Below are positions 35,652 through 44,255 of a DNA stretch of 64,000 bases, piece after piece. Under the pieces are notes generated by a model, which did no database searches, was not told the origin of the DNA, and was given only the letters and a program-made list of their open reading frames with translations. The stretch is from Catellatospora sp. IY07-71 (GTDB taxonomy: Bacteria; Actinomycetota; Actinomycetes; Mycobacteriales; Micromonosporaceae): assembly GCF_018326265.1 (NCBI RefSeq), contig NZ_AP023360.1:474501-538500 (forward strand), given 5' to 3'. Made by a program: the position numbers and the translations under genes. Each line of letters opens with the position of its first letter. Positions within the stretch are counted from its first letter, which is position 1.

Positions 35652-36887
35652 TCAGACGCCCATGACGGCGGAGAACTTCGCCTGGTACTCACGCTCCTCG
35701 GACTCGCTGAGCGGGGCGAAGGCCTTCACGTTCGCCAGCATCGCCGCATCCGGGAAGATCAGCTTGCTCTCGGCCAGCTCCGGGTCGATCTTGGCCATCT
35801 CCTCCTGCGCGCCGGCCACCGGGCACACGTAGTTGACCCACGCGGCCAGCTCGGCGGCCACCTTCGGGTCGTAGTAGTGGTCCAGCAGCGTCATGGCGTT
35901 GCTCGCGTGCTTCGCGGTCACCGGGATCACCGCCGCGTCGGACCAGATCAGCAGGCCCTCCTCCGGCGTGACGAACTTGATCTTCTCGTCGTTGAAGCCG
36001 AGCTGGATCGCGTCGCCGGACCAGGCCACCGCCGCCGCGACGTCGCCCTTGGCCAGGTCCTGCACGTACTCGTTGCCGGTGAAGCGGCGGATCTGGCCGG
36101 ACTCGACGGCCTTACGCAGCTTCTCCAGCGCCGCGTCGAAGTCCTCGGGGGTGAAGGCCGCCGGGTTCTTGCCGAGCGAGGCGATGAGCAGGCCCATGGT
36201 GTCGGGCATCTCCATCGGCACGGTCACCCGGCCCTTGAGGTCGGGGCGGGTGAGCAGCTCGTCGATGGTGCGCACCTCCTTGGCCACCCGGGTGTTGACC
36301 GCGATGCCGGTCAGGCCGGACTGCCACGGCACCGCGTAGCGCAGCTCGGTGTCGTACGGCCGCGCCTTCAGCGAGGGCAGCAGGTTGCGGTGGTAGTTGA
36401 CCATCTTGGCGGCGTCGAGCGGCTGCGCGAACCCGTGCCGCAGGAACTTGCTCACCATCCAGTCGGAGAACACCACGATGTCGCGGTCGATGCTCTGGCA
36501 GCCCGCAAGCTGCGTGCGGATCTTGCCGAAGAACTCGTTGTTGTCGTTGATGTCCTCGGTGTACGCGACCTTCAGCCCGCTCTTCGCCTGGAACGCGGCC
36601 AGGGTGGGGTGGCGCGCGGAGTCGTTCTCGTCGACGTCGAGGTACTGCGTCCAGTTGGAGAACGCCACCGTGCGCTCGGTGGCGGACACATCGGGGGTGA
36701 CGCAGGCGGCGGCGCTGGTGGCGACGGTGCCGGGCACGCCGCGGGTGCCGCAGGCGGCCATCGTGGCGCCGGTCGCGGCGATCGCGCCGCCGGCCAGGGC
36801 GCCCTTGAGCAGGCGCCGCCGCGACGGGTTGGCCTGGGCGGCGGCGAGCAGGGCACGGGCCGGGGTCGACAGGGAACGAGCACGCAA
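35652..36887 (-). CDS. Second PotD-like polyamine-binding lipoprotein
   Basis: The 411-residue protein is a close paralogue of the one at 32038, sharing long blocks such as RRFTGNEYVQDLAKGD and HYYDPKVAAELAAWVNYVCP. It also has a Tat signal (SRRRLLKG, Arg23-Arg25) and lipobox MAAC (Cys46). I chose TTG at 36887 because GAGAGG lies 8 bases before it and the N-terminus then aligns with the paralogue; GTG at 36896 is the alternative. No permease or ATPase gene accompanies it, so it may share PotABC. Confidence 0.88.
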   Translation of the reverse strand: MRARSLSTPARALLAAAQANPSRRRLLKGALAGGAIAATGATMAACGTRGVPGTVATSAAACVTPDVSATERTVAFSNWTQYLDVDENDSARHPTLAAFQAKSGLKVAYTEDINDNNEFFGKIRTQLAGCQSIDRDIVVFSDWMVSKFLRHGFAQPLDAAKMVNYHRNLLPSLKARPYDTELRYAVPWQSGLTGIAVNTRVAKEVRTIDELLTRPDLKGRVTVPMEMPDTMGLLIASLGKNPAAFTPEDFDAALEKLRKAVESGQIRRFTGNEYVQDLAKGDVAAAVAWSGDAIQLGFNDEKIKFVTPEEGLLIWSDAAVIPVTAKHASNAMTLLDHYYDPKVAAELAAWVNYVCPVAGAQEEMAKIDPELAESKLIFPDAAMLANVKAFAPLSESEEREYQAKFSAVMGV

Positions 36888-37031
36888 TCGAGGCACCTCT
36901 CGGCGGGCGGGGCGGCGATACCCCGCAGGTGGGCGACCCGCAATTGTGCCCAAATCACCCCGCGCCGTGCCCGGTCCGGTGGGGCGGCTCACAAACCGCC
37001 CGCCGGGCGCGGACGGGCGCGAACCTCACGG

Positions 37032-37059
37032 ACATGACCACGAAATCCGTAGGTCATGT
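37032..37059. promoter_or_regulatory. ACATGACC dyad upstream of aminotransferase
   Basis: The perfect inverted repeat ACATGACC-12-GGTCATGT lies in the 264-bp gap between the second binding-protein gene and the aminotransferase gene. The same half-site occurs three times in the divergent region at 34858-34945, suggesting one shared regulator. The rest of the gap shows no gene. Confidence 0.55.
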
Positions 37060-37151
37060 GCGAAAATACCACGGAGAGGGTTGCCGTATCTCGAAGACGT
37101 ATGCGATAACCGTAGGCACTGCCGCAACGTACGGATGAGTGAGGCCTCACG

Positions 37152-38498
37152 ATGGGCAAGGAAACCGACCACCTCTGGATGCACTTCACCCGCATGGCCG
37201 CCTACCGTGACGGCGACGTGCCGACGATCGTGCGAGGTGAGGGCGCGTACGTCTGGGACAGCAAGGGTCGGCGCTACCTCGACGGCCTCGCCGGCCTGTT
37301 CACCGTCAACGCCGGGCACGGCCGCTCCGAGCTCGCCGAGGCCGCTGCCAAGCAGGCGCACGAGCTGGCGTACTTCCCGCTGTGGTCGTACGCCCACCCG
37401 AAGGCGGTCGAGCTGGCGGACCGGATCGCGGGGCTGACCCCCGGCGACCTCAACCGGGTCTTCTTCACCACCGGCGGCTCCGAGGCGGTCGAGAGCGCCT
37501 GGAAGCTGGCCCGCTCCTACTTCAAGAAGATCGGCCAGCCGCTGCGGCACAAGGTGGTCAGCCGCTACCTGGCCTACCACGGCACCTCGCTGGGCGCCCT
37601 GTCGATCACCGGCGTGCCCGCGTTCCGGGCCGAGTTCGAGCCGCTGGTGCCCGGCGGCATCAAGGCCCCCAACACGAACTTCTACCGCGCCCCCGAGCAC
37701 GGCGACGACTACGCGGCGTTCGGCGTGTGGGCGGCCGACGAGATCGCCCGCGCCATCGAGCGCGAAGGGCCGGAGACCGTCGCCGCGGTCTTCCTGGAGC
37801 CGGTGCAGAACGCCGGCGGCTGCTTCCCCGCGCCGCCCGGCTACTTCCAGCGGGTACGCGAGATCTGCGACCGCTACGGCGTGCTGCTGGTGTCCGACGA
37901 GGTCATCTGCTCCTGGGGCCGGCTCGGCGAGTACTTCGGCGCCCAGTACTACGGCTACCAGCCCGACATCATCACCACGGCCAAGGGCATGACCTCGGGA
38001 TACTCGCCGCTCGGCGCGATGATCGCCAGCGAGCGGCTGATCGAGCCGTTCCTGGCCGACGGGCAGATGTTCGCCCACGGCATCACCTTCGGCGGCCACC
38101 CGGTCAGCTGCGCGGTCGGCCTGGCCAACCTGGACATCTTCGAACGGGAGGATCTCAACGGGCACGTGCGCGAGCAGGCGCCCGCGTTCCGGGCCACCCT
38201 GGAGAAGCTGTACGACCTGCCGATCGTCGGCGACGTGCGGGGCGAGGGCTTCTTCTACGGCATCGAGCTGGTCAAGGACAAGGCCACCCGGGAGACGTTC
38301 AACGCCGAGGAGTCGGAGAAGCTGATCCGCGGCTTCCTGTCCGGCGCGCTGTTCGAGGCGGGCCTCTACTGCCGCGCCGACGACCGGGGCGACCCGGTGA
38401 TCCAGCTGTCCCCCGCGCTGACCTGCACCCAGCAGCAGTTCGACGAGATCGAGCAGATCCTGCGCGACGTGCTCACCCGGGCCGCGACGCTGCTGTGA
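37152..38498 (+). CDS. Class III aminotransferase, putative putrescine aminotransferase
   Basis: The 448-residue PLP enzyme belongs to the aspartate aminotransferase-like class III family (RRYLDGLAGLFTVNAGHGR near the start, FFTTGGSEAVESAWKLAR, VLLVSDEVICSWGRLG, PLP lysine in TTAKGMTSGYSPLGAM). Relatives act on putrescine, taurine or beta-alanine with pyruvate or 2-oxoglutarate. The context makes putrescine to 4-aminobutyraldehyde the best guess. The stop overlaps the GTG of the FAD oxidoreductase, so the two amine-consuming enzymes are coupled. Confidence 0.88.
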   Translation: MGKETDHLWMHFTRMAAYRDGDVPTIVRGEGAYVWDSKGRRYLDGLAGLFTVNAGHGRSELAEAAAKQAHELAYFPLWSYAHPKAVELADRIAGLTPGDLNRVFFTTGGSEAVESAWKLARSYFKKIGQPLRHKVVSRYLAYHGTSLGALSITGVPAFRAEFEPLVPGGIKAPNTNFYRAPEHGDDYAAFGVWAADEIARAIEREGPETVAAVFLEPVQNAGGCFPAPPGYFQRVREICDRYGVLLVSDEVICSWGRLGEYFGAQYYGYQPDIITTAKGMTSGYSPLGAMIASERLIEPFLADGQMFAHGITFGGHPVSCAVGLANLDIFEREDLNGHVREQAPAFRATLEKLYDLPIVGDVRGEGFFYGIELVKDKATRETFNAEESEKLIRGFLSGALFEAGLYCRADDRGDPVIQLSPALTCTQQQFDEIEQILRDVLTRAATLL

Positions 38499-39838
38499 CC
38501 AGCCTCTGGTCCGACACCGCGGGCGGGGCCGGCGCGCCCCGCCCGCCCCTGCCCGGCGACCTGGACGCCGACGTGGCGATCGTGGGAGCCGGCTACACCG
38601 GCCTGTGGACGGCGTACTACCTGCGCCGGGCCGACCCGGGCCTGCGTATCGCGATCGTCGAGGCCGCGCACGCCGGGTTCGGCGCGTCCGGCCGCAACGG
38701 CGGCTGGTGCTCCGGGCTTCTCCCCATCTCCCTGCCCAGGCTGGAGAAGCTGCACGGCCGGGCCGCCGCGATCGCGTTCCAGCAGGCGATGATCGACACG
38801 GTGGACGAGGTCGGCCGGATCGCCGCGGCCGAGGGCATCGACTGCGACTGGGCCAAGGGCGGCACCCTGGGCCTGGCCCGCAGCGCGGCACAGTGGCGCG
38901 CGGCGCGGGCCGAGGCGGCGCTGGCCGCGTCGTACGGCTTCGACCTGCACCTGCTCGACCGGGCCGCGACGCTGGACCGCTGCGGCGCGACGTCGGTTCA
39001 CGGGGCGACCTGGTCGCCGCACTGCGCGGCGGTACACCCGCTGCGCCTGGCCCTGGGGCTGGCCGCGACGGTCGAGCGGCAGGGCACGGTGATCTACGAG
39101 GGGACTCGGGCGCTGGAGCTGGCGCCGGGGCGCGTGCGCACCACGTACGGCACCGTGCGGGCCCCGTACGTGGTCCGGGCCACCGAGGGGTACACGCCCG
39201 ACCTGCCCGGACACCGGCGCGACGTGGTGCCGGTCTACTCCCTCATGATCGCGACCGAGCCGCTGCCCAAGACCTTCTGGGACGAGGCCGGGCTCGACCG
39301 CCGGGAAACCTTCACCGATCACCGGCGCATGGTGATCTACGGCCAGCGCACCGCCGACGACCGGCTCGCCTTCGGCGGGCGCGGCGCCCCGTACCACTTC
39401 GGCTCGGCGGTCCGCCCGTCGTTCGACCACGAGCCGTCCGTGCACCTGGCCCTGCGGAACACGCTCACCGACCTGTTCCCGGCGCTGGACGGCGCGAAGC
39501 TCACCCACGTCTGGGGCGGCCCGCTCGGCATCGCCCGTGACTGGCACCCGTCCACCGGCCTCGACCGCGCCACCGGCCTCGCCTGGGCCGGCGGCTACGT
39601 GGGCGACGGCGTCGCCGCCGGCAACCTGGCCGGCCGCACCCTCGCCGACCTCATCACCGGCCACGAGTCGCCGCTCACGGTCCTCCCCTGGGTCAACCAC
39701 CGCTCCCCCCGCTGGGAGCCCGAACCCCTCCGCTGGCTGGGCATCAACACCGCCCTGCACGCCGTAGCCACCCTCGACCGCCTGACAAAGGAAGGGCACC
39801 TTCTTAACGCTTTCCGTAAAGGAAGGGCACCTTCTTAA
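38495..39838 (+). CDS. FAD-dependent amine oxidoreductase with repeat-derived C-terminus
   Basis: The 447-residue DAO-family protein has the FAD motif IVGAGYTGLWTAYYLRR (about 30), GFGASGRNGGWCSG and a C-terminal GGYVGDGVAAGNLAGR. It is paralogous to the gene at 27616 and a candidate polyamine oxidase. The GTG overlaps the aminotransferase stop (GTGA). The final ~17 residues (from LTKEGHLLN) and the TAA are read from repeat locus B2. The natural tail was therefore replaced or extended when the repeat arrived. The FAD core is intact, so it may still work. Confidence 0.87.
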   Translation: MTSLWSDTAGGAGAPRPPLPGDLDADVAIVGAGYTGLWTAYYLRRADPGLRIAIVEAAHAGFGASGRNGGWCSGLLPISLPRLEKLHGRAAAIAFQQAMIDTVDEVGRIAAAEGIDCDWAKGGTLGLARSAAQWRAARAEAALAASYGFDLHLLDRAATLDRCGATSVHGATWSPHCAAVHPLRLALGLAATVERQGTVIYEGTRALELAPGRVRTTYGTVRAPYVVRATEGYTPDLPGHRRDVVPVYSLMIATEPLPKTFWDEAGLDRRETFTDHRRMVIYGQRTADDRLAFGGRGAPYHFGSAVRPSFDHEPSVHLALRNTLTDLFPALDGAKLTHVWGGPLGIARDWHPSTGLDRATGLAWAGGYVGDGVAAGNLAGRTLADLITGHESPLTVLPWVNHRSPRWEPEPLRWLGINTALHAVATLDRLTKEGHLLNAFRKGRAPS

Positions 39839-39842
39839 CGCT
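39787..39842 (+). repeat. GGAAGGGCACCTTC repeat, locus B2
   Basis: Two direct copies of AAAGGAAGGGCACCTTCTT followed by AACGCT are spaced 31 bp apart. The repeat encodes the end of the upstream oxidoreductase, including its TAA stop at 39836-39838. Confidence 0.9.
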
Positions 39843-39874
39843 CACTGTGCGGCCTGCCGGGCGCCTGGCCGCCG

Positions 39875-39939
39875 ATGATCGCTAGTTCGTGTCACAACCT
39901 CAGGTCTGGCCACAGGTTCTGACACGAACCCGCGATCTT
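39875..39939 (-). repeat. 65-bp palindromic element, copy A4
   Basis: It runs from ATGATCGC to GCGATCTT, so compared with A1, A3 and A5 it lies in the opposite direction. The inner arms are TCGTGTCA and TGACACGA. Its left neighbour is repeat B2 and its right neighbour B3. Confidence 0.85.
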
Positions 39940-39972
39940 GCCCGAGGCCGGATATCACAGACCGGCGGCACA

Positions 39973-40025
39973 GTTAAGAAGGGCACCTTCTACTACGGAA
40001 AACGATAAGAAGGTGCCCTTCCTTC
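39973..40025. repeat. GGAAGGGCACCTTC repeat, locus B3
   Basis: The inverted arms AAGAAGGGCACCTTCT and AGAAGGTGCCCTTCCTT form a 14-bp or longer hairpin directly behind the DUF3499 stop, where it can serve as terminator. Confidence 0.85.
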
Positions 40026-40028
40026 GCC

Positions 40029-40391
40029 TCAATTGGGGGGGATGACGCGGAGGTGGCCGCGGCGGCCGGGGGTGGGTGGGCCGGGGTAAGGCGGCGGCTC
40101 CGGGGCCTGGCGCGGGGCGGGGCGGGCCGCCTCGCGGACGGCCTCGGCCAGGGCGACCAGGTCGTCGGTGGTGGGCGGCGGCGGCTCGAACTCGCCGTCG
40201 TGGCGGACCAGGTCCCAGCCGCGCGGGGCGGTCAGGCTCAGCGCGTGCGGCTCGCACAGGTCGTACGTGTGCGGTTCCTGGTACGCGGCGAGCGGGCCGA
40301 CCACCGCGGTGGACTCGGCATAGACATAGGTCAGCGTCGCGACCGCCTGCCGTTGGCAGCCGTTACGAGAGCAACGCCGTGGAGACCTCAC
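40029..40391 (-). CDS. DUF3499 family protein
   Basis: The 120-residue protein has the conserved start RSPRRCSRNGCQRQAVATLTYVYAESTAVVGPLA and a second metal-like part, HTYDLCEPHALSLTAPRGW. This suggests a small Cys/His metal site; function unknown. It matches Rv3258c by position next to the metallopeptidase-like gene and whiB2. The GTG at 40391 starts the conserved part and lies 8 bases after a -10-like TAACGT on the minus strand, indicating a leaderless transcript; ATG at 40421 would include that element. Confidence 0.88.
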   Translation of the reverse strand: MRSPRRCSRNGCQRQAVATLTYVYAESTAVVGPLAAYQEPHTYDLCEPHALSLTAPRGWDLVRHDGEFEPPPPTTDDLVALAEAVREAARPAPRQAPEPPPYPGPPTPGRRGHLRVIPPN

Positions 40392-40499
40392 GGCGTGTGA
40401 CGTTATCGCCCCGCCGGGCATCGGTGAACCGGAAACGCCGCGACACGCCGAGGGAAGGATCACGCCCCCGTACCGGGGCCCGCGACTGGCGCGCGGGGA

Positions 40500-40505
40500 T
40501 ACATT
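40500..40505 (+). promoter_or_regulatory. -10 element TACATT, leaderless promoter
   Basis: TACATT ends 6 bases before the GTG at 40512, the spacing expected when transcription starts on the first coding base. No ribosome site is present. No -35 box is clear. Confidence 0.5.
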
Positions 40506-40511
40506 GGCGAA

Positions 40512-40958
40512 GTGACCAGTCCCGCCCGCCGCCGCCCGACCCTCGCCCGCCGCCGCCGTGACCGTCACGGCAGGGGGATGCGAGGCCGGCTGGTGCCCGC
40601 GAGCGTGCCCCTGGCGCGCACCAAGGCCGAGGTGTTCGACGAGCTGGTGCTGGACACGGTCGAGTCGCTCGAGGCGCGGTTCGCCAACGAGCTGGCCGGG
40701 GTCGAGTTCGCCGTCGAGGACGTGCCGCCGGATCTGAACGTGTACGACTCCGACGTGCTGGAGGACGGGCGGGTGCCGCTGGCGCGGCTGCTGCCGGGAC
40801 GGCCGGGCCGGCACGGGGTGCCGCCGCGGATCGTGGTCTACCGGCGTCCGCTGGAGTTCCGGGCCTCAGATCGGGACGACCTGGGCGAGCTGGTGCGTGA
40901 CGTGATCGTGGAGCAGGTCGCGAACCTGCTCGGGCTCAACCCCGACGACCTGGCCTGA
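40512..40958 (+). CDS. Metallopeptidase-family protein lacking the zinc motif
   Basis: The 148-residue protein matches the small zincin-like family found next to DUF3499 and whiB2 (Rv3259 position). It has LVLDTVESLEARFANELAGVEFAVEDVPP and the strand IVVYRRPLEFRASDRDDL. Where the family has HExxHHxG, this protein has EQVANLLG: all three zinc-site residues are changed (H to E, E to Q, H to N). It is unlikely to be a protease. The GTG start agrees with the leaderless -10 at 40500. It diverges from the DUF3499 gene. Confidence 0.82.
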   Translation: MTSPARRRPTLARRRRDRHGRGMRGRLVPASVPLARTKAEVFDELVLDTVESLEARFANELAGVEFAVEDVPPDLNVYDSDVLEDGRVPLARLLPGRPGRHGVPPRIVVYRRPLEFRASDRDDLGELVRDVIVEQVANLLGLNPDDLA

Positions 40959-40982
40959 GCCCTCGGCGACACGCTGAACCGC

Positions 40983-41024
40983 GGAAGAGCTGCCGGGCCG
41001 TCCCCCAACGGCCCTGGCAGCTTC
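40983..41024. terminator. Bidirectional terminator before whiB end
   Basis: A roughly 18-bp stem with one bulge (GGAAGAGCTGCCGGGCCGT with ACGGCCCTGGCAGCTTCC) lies between the convergent metallopeptidase-like and whiB genes. Confidence 0.75.
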
Positions 41025-41031
41025 CACGTCT

Positions 41032-41289
41032 TCAGACCGCGCGCCGCTTGAGCTTGCGGCGCTCGCGCTCGGACAGTCCACCCCAGATGCCGAAGCGCTC
41101 GTCGTGCGAGAGCGCGTACTCCAGGCACTCGGACTTGACCTCGCAGCGCGAGCAGATGCGCTTGGCCTCGCGGGTAGAACCACCCTTCTCAGGGAAGAAC
41201 GCCTCCGGGTCAGTCTGGGAGCACAGTGCGTGCTCCTGCCACTCGGGCGCGTTGCCCAGCAGATCCGCCACGACGGGGCGACCGTCCAT
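41032..41289 (-). CDS. whiB2: WhiB-family iron-sulfur regulator, WhiB2/WhmD type
   Basis: The 85-residue protein has the four cluster-binding cysteines Cys23, Cys46, Cys49 and Cys55, the G-[I/V]-W-G-G turn (FGIWGGLSERER) and a basic C-terminus (RRKLKRRAV). The block QTDPEAFFPEKGGSTREAK is typical of WhiB2/WhmD, which with sigma factor controls septation and sporulation genes. The ATG at 41289 has an ideal AAGGAGG site; the upstream in-frame ATG at 41397 lies near the expected transcription start. Position beside F420 and DUF3499 genes matches whiB2 in mycobacteria. Confidence 0.93.
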   Translation of the reverse strand: MDGRPVVADLLGNAPEWQEHALCSQTDPEAFFPEKGGSTREAKRICSRCEVKSECLEYALSHDERFGIWGGLSERERRKLKRRAV

Positions 41290-41608
41290 CTCCGCTGCCT
41301 CCTTATTGCGCGCCGACACACGGTCGGCGCAACCCCCCACCTGGGAAGCGTTTGTCCACATAGGCGGTTTTGTGGATGCCGCTACCTCCAGCCCCACGCA
41401 AAATTACACGTGTGTCGTACGTGCACCGTCAAGCTCACTCTGGTACACGTCCGGCAGGGCCGTTCGGCTCGGTCTGCACCGTCCCGCCACTGCCCTATCG
41501 ATTCAGACCCGAAACCGGTGACGGCATGTCGGGCGTGTCGCGACGAAATTCTGCTGGCGTGTCGAACTTGACGGACGGCGCTGACGGTCTTCGGACAGAA
41601 GTGTTCGG
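41290..41608 (-). promoter_or_regulatory. whiB promoter and leader
   Basis: On the minus strand a good promoter reads TTGACG (41427-41432), 18 bases, TGTAAT (41403-41408), giving a leader of about 105 nt. Within the leader are TTGTCCACA (41352-41360) and, inverted, TGTGGATGC (41371-41379), which resemble DnaA boxes. Beyond the promoter, up to the FO synthase stop at 41609, I see no gene. Confidence 0.6.
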
Positions 41609-44197
41609 CTAGCGGGCGTAACTCGTGGTACGCCGGCGAGCGGGGCGGCCCGCGGCCGCCGCGATGGCCTCCAGCTGTTCCACCGTACGTGCCGAGCCGT
41701 GCGCCGACCCGGCCATCCGGGAGATCGTCTCCTCCATGAGGGTGCCGCCGAGGTCGTTGCAGCCGCCGTTCAGCATGGCCACGGTGCCCTCGTCGCCCAG
41801 CTTCACCCAGGAGCACTGGATGTTGGGGATGCGACCGTGCAGCAGCAGCCGGGCCATCGCGTGCACGACCCGGTTCTCCCGCCAGGTGGCCCCGGCGCGG
41901 GCGATGCCGGCCAGGTAGATCGGCGCGTTGGTGTGCACGAACGGCAGCGCCACGAACTCGGTGAACCCGCCGGTGCGGTCCTGCACCCCGGCCAGCACCC
42001 GGAAGTGGCCCAGCCAGTGCCGCGGGTGGTCGACGTGGCCGTACATCATCGTGGAGCTGGATCGGATGCCCAGCCGGTGCGCCGCCTCGACGGTCTCCAC
42101 CCAGGCGGAGGTGGGCAGCTTGCCCTTGGTCAGCACCCAGCGCACCTCGTCGTCGAGGATCTCCGCGGCGGTGCCCGGGATGGTGTCCAGCCCGGCCTCC
42201 CGCAGTCGGGTCAGCCACTCCACGACGGGCACCCCCGCCTTCGCGGCCGCGGTGACGATCTCCATCGGCGAGAAGGCGTGCACGTGCATGCCCGGCACGC
42301 GCTCCTTCACCGCGCGGACCAGCTCCGGGTACACCGAGACGGGCAGCTGCGGGTCGATGCCGCCCTGTACGCACACCTCGGTGGCGCCGTCCCGCCAGGC
42401 CTCCTCGGCCCGGTCGGCGACCTGCCCGATGCTCAGCCGGTACGCGTCGGCGTCCCGCTCGCGCTGCGCGAACGCGCAGAACCGGCAGCCCACGTAGCAC
42501 ACGTTCGAGAAGTTGATGTTGCGGTTGACCACGTAGGTGACGTCGTCGCCGACGGTGTCCCGGCGCACGTCGTCGGCAATGCGGCACAGCTCGTCCAGCG
42601 CCGCCCCGTCGGCGTGCAGCAGCGCCAGCGCGGCATCCTCGTGCACCGGCTCCAGCAGCGCCGCCGGATTCTCCCGCGCGACACGCAGCCCCGCCGCGAG
42701 CGCGCCCACGCTGACCGCCGGGCCGGCCTGCCCAGCCACCGGACCTGCGCTCGTCGCGTCCGGGCTCATGTAGCCGATCGCTGAACCCGCGGTCGTGCCG
42801 TCCGCTGCCGCGAGGCCCGCCGCTTCTCCGATCGCCGACCAGTCGCCGTAAACGGTGTCGAAGTCGCCGCGGCGGTCGTCCGAGCGGCCCCCGGCGTCGA
42901 TTTCCCGATGCAGGTCGATCCGGCCCGTGCCGCCCTCCACCTCGGGCTCCTGCCAGGGGCGCCCGGTGACGGGTGCGTCCGCCACGGCCATGCCGCCCCC
43001 GTCGGCCAGGGCGCGCACGTGCGGGTGAAGTCGCGGGTCGATCCACCGGTCCGCGCCGCGCACGTATCCCGGATACACCGTCAGCCGCTCGCGCAGCTCG
43101 AACCCGGCGGCCTTCGTCAGATCCGCCAGCTCGTCCAGGTGCGGCCAGGGGCGCTCGGGGTTCACGTGGTCGGGGGTGAGCGGCGATACGCCGCCCCAGT
43201 CGTCGATGCCGGCCTTGACCAGCAGCTCGAACGACGCGTCGATGAGATTCGGCGGGGCCTGGATGCGCATACCGGGCCCGAGCAGCAGCCGGGTCACGGC
43301 GACGGTGGCGGCCAGGTCGCGCACCGAGGCGTCGGGAGTGGAGCGCATCGCCGTGTCCGGCTTGGCCCGGAAGTTCTGCACGATCACCTCCTGGAGGTGC
43401 CCGTACTCGCGGTGACTGCGCCGCATCTCGAAGATCGCGTCGACCCGCTCGGCGTGCGTCTCGCCGATGCCGATCAGGATGCCCGTGGTGAACGGCACCC
43501 CGACCCGGCCCGCGTCGGCCAGCACCCGCAGCCGGACCGCCGGCTCCTTGTCGGGCGAGCCGTAGTGCGGCCCGCCCGGCTCCGACCACAGCCGCGTCGC
43601 GGTCGTCTCCAGCATCATGCCCATGCTCGGCGCCACCGGCCGCAGCCGCTGCAGCTCCGCCCAGCTCAGCACGCCCGGGTTCAGGTGCGGCAGCAGGCCG
43701 GTCTCCTCCAGCACCGCGATCGCGACCGAGCGCAGGTAGTCCACCGTGGAGCCGTAGCCGCGCGCGTTCAGCCACTCCTGCGCGGCCGGCCACCGCTCCT
43801 CCGGCCGGTCACCCAGCGTGAACAAGGCCTCCTTGCAGCCCAGCGCCGCGCCCTGCCGCGCGATGGCCAGCACCTCGTCCCGGTCCAGGTAGGCCGCGGG
43901 CAGCCGGTGCGGCACCGTCGCGAACGTGCAGTAGTGACACCGGTCACGACACAGCCTGGTCAGCGGGATGAACACCTTCTTCGAGAACGTGATCACACCG
44001 GGCCGCCCGGCGTCGCGCAGGCCCGCGTCGCGTACCCCCGAAGCAAGCAAGAGCAGCTCGTCGAAGGCCGCACCATGGGCACTGAGCAGGGCGGTCGCCT
44101 CCGCGGCGTCCAGTGCCCGCCCGGCTGCGGCGCGCTTCAGCGCGCGCGCCACCTCCGCGTCGGTGACCTTGGACTGGGCGGCGACCTCGCTGGACAT
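41609..44197 (-). CDS. fbiC: FO synthase (fused CofG-CofH)
   Basis: The 862-residue protein fuses two radical-SAM domains. The CofG half has C83-x3-C87-x2-C90 (CRDRCHYC); the CofH half has C567-x3-C571-x2-C574 (CYVGCRFC). Together they build 7,8-didemethyl-8-hydroxy-5-deazariboflavin (FO), the chromophore of F420, from tyrosine and a pyrimidine precursor of riboflavin synthesis. A linker of about 95 residues joins the halves. The ATG at 44197 gives the family length. Unlike mycobacteria, where fbiC is elsewhere, it sits beside cofD and cofE, divergent from them. Confidence 0.96.
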   Translation of the reverse strand: MSSEVAAQSKVTDAEVARALKRAAAGRALDAAEATALLSAHGAAFDELLLLASGVRDAGLRDAGRPGVITFSKKVFIPLTRLCRDRCHYCTFATVPHRLPAAYLDRDEVLAIARQGAALGCKEALFTLGDRPEERWPAAQEWLNARGYGSTVDYLRSVAIAVLEETGLLPHLNPGVLSWAELQRLRPVAPSMGMMLETTATRLWSEPGGPHYGSPDKEPAVRLRVLADAGRVGVPFTTGILIGIGETHAERVDAIFEMRRSHREYGHLQEVIVQNFRAKPDTAMRSTPDASVRDLAATVAVTRLLLGPGMRIQAPPNLIDASFELLVKAGIDDWGGVSPLTPDHVNPERPWPHLDELADLTKAAGFELRERLTVYPGYVRGADRWIDPRLHPHVRALADGGGMAVADAPVTGRPWQEPEVEGGTGRIDLHREIDAGGRSDDRRGDFDTVYGDWSAIGEAAGLAAADGTTAGSAIGYMSPDATSAGPVAGQAGPAVSVGALAAGLRVARENPAALLEPVHEDAALALLHADGAALDELCRIADDVRRDTVGDDVTYVVNRNINFSNVCYVGCRFCAFAQRERDADAYRLSIGQVADRAEEAWRDGATEVCVQGGIDPQLPVSVYPELVRAVKERVPGMHVHAFSPMEIVTAAAKAGVPVVEWLTRLREAGLDTIPGTAAEILDDEVRWVLTKGKLPTSAWVETVEAAHRLGIRSSSTMMYGHVDHPRHWLGHFRVLAGVQDRTGGFTEFVALPFVHTNAPIYLAGIARAGATWRENRVVHAMARLLLHGRIPNIQCSWVKLGDEGTVAMLNGGCNDLGGTLMEETISRMAGSAHGSARTVEQLEAIAAAAGRPARRRTTSYAR

Positions 44198-44255
44198 GCC
44201 CGCCAGCCTACGACCCTGGCCCCGCCGCCCTCCCCCGGTGGGAGAGGATGTCGCC

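Noticed and set aside
37382-39838. An 818-residue aminotransferase-oxidoreductase fusion
   Set aside because: The first part is an out-of-frame reading of the aminotransferase gene. The oxidoreductase starts at GTG 38495 overlapping its stop.
41350-41380. Replication origin
   Set aside because: Only two DnaA-like boxes, no AT-rich unwinding region, and no dnaA or dnaN gene nearby.
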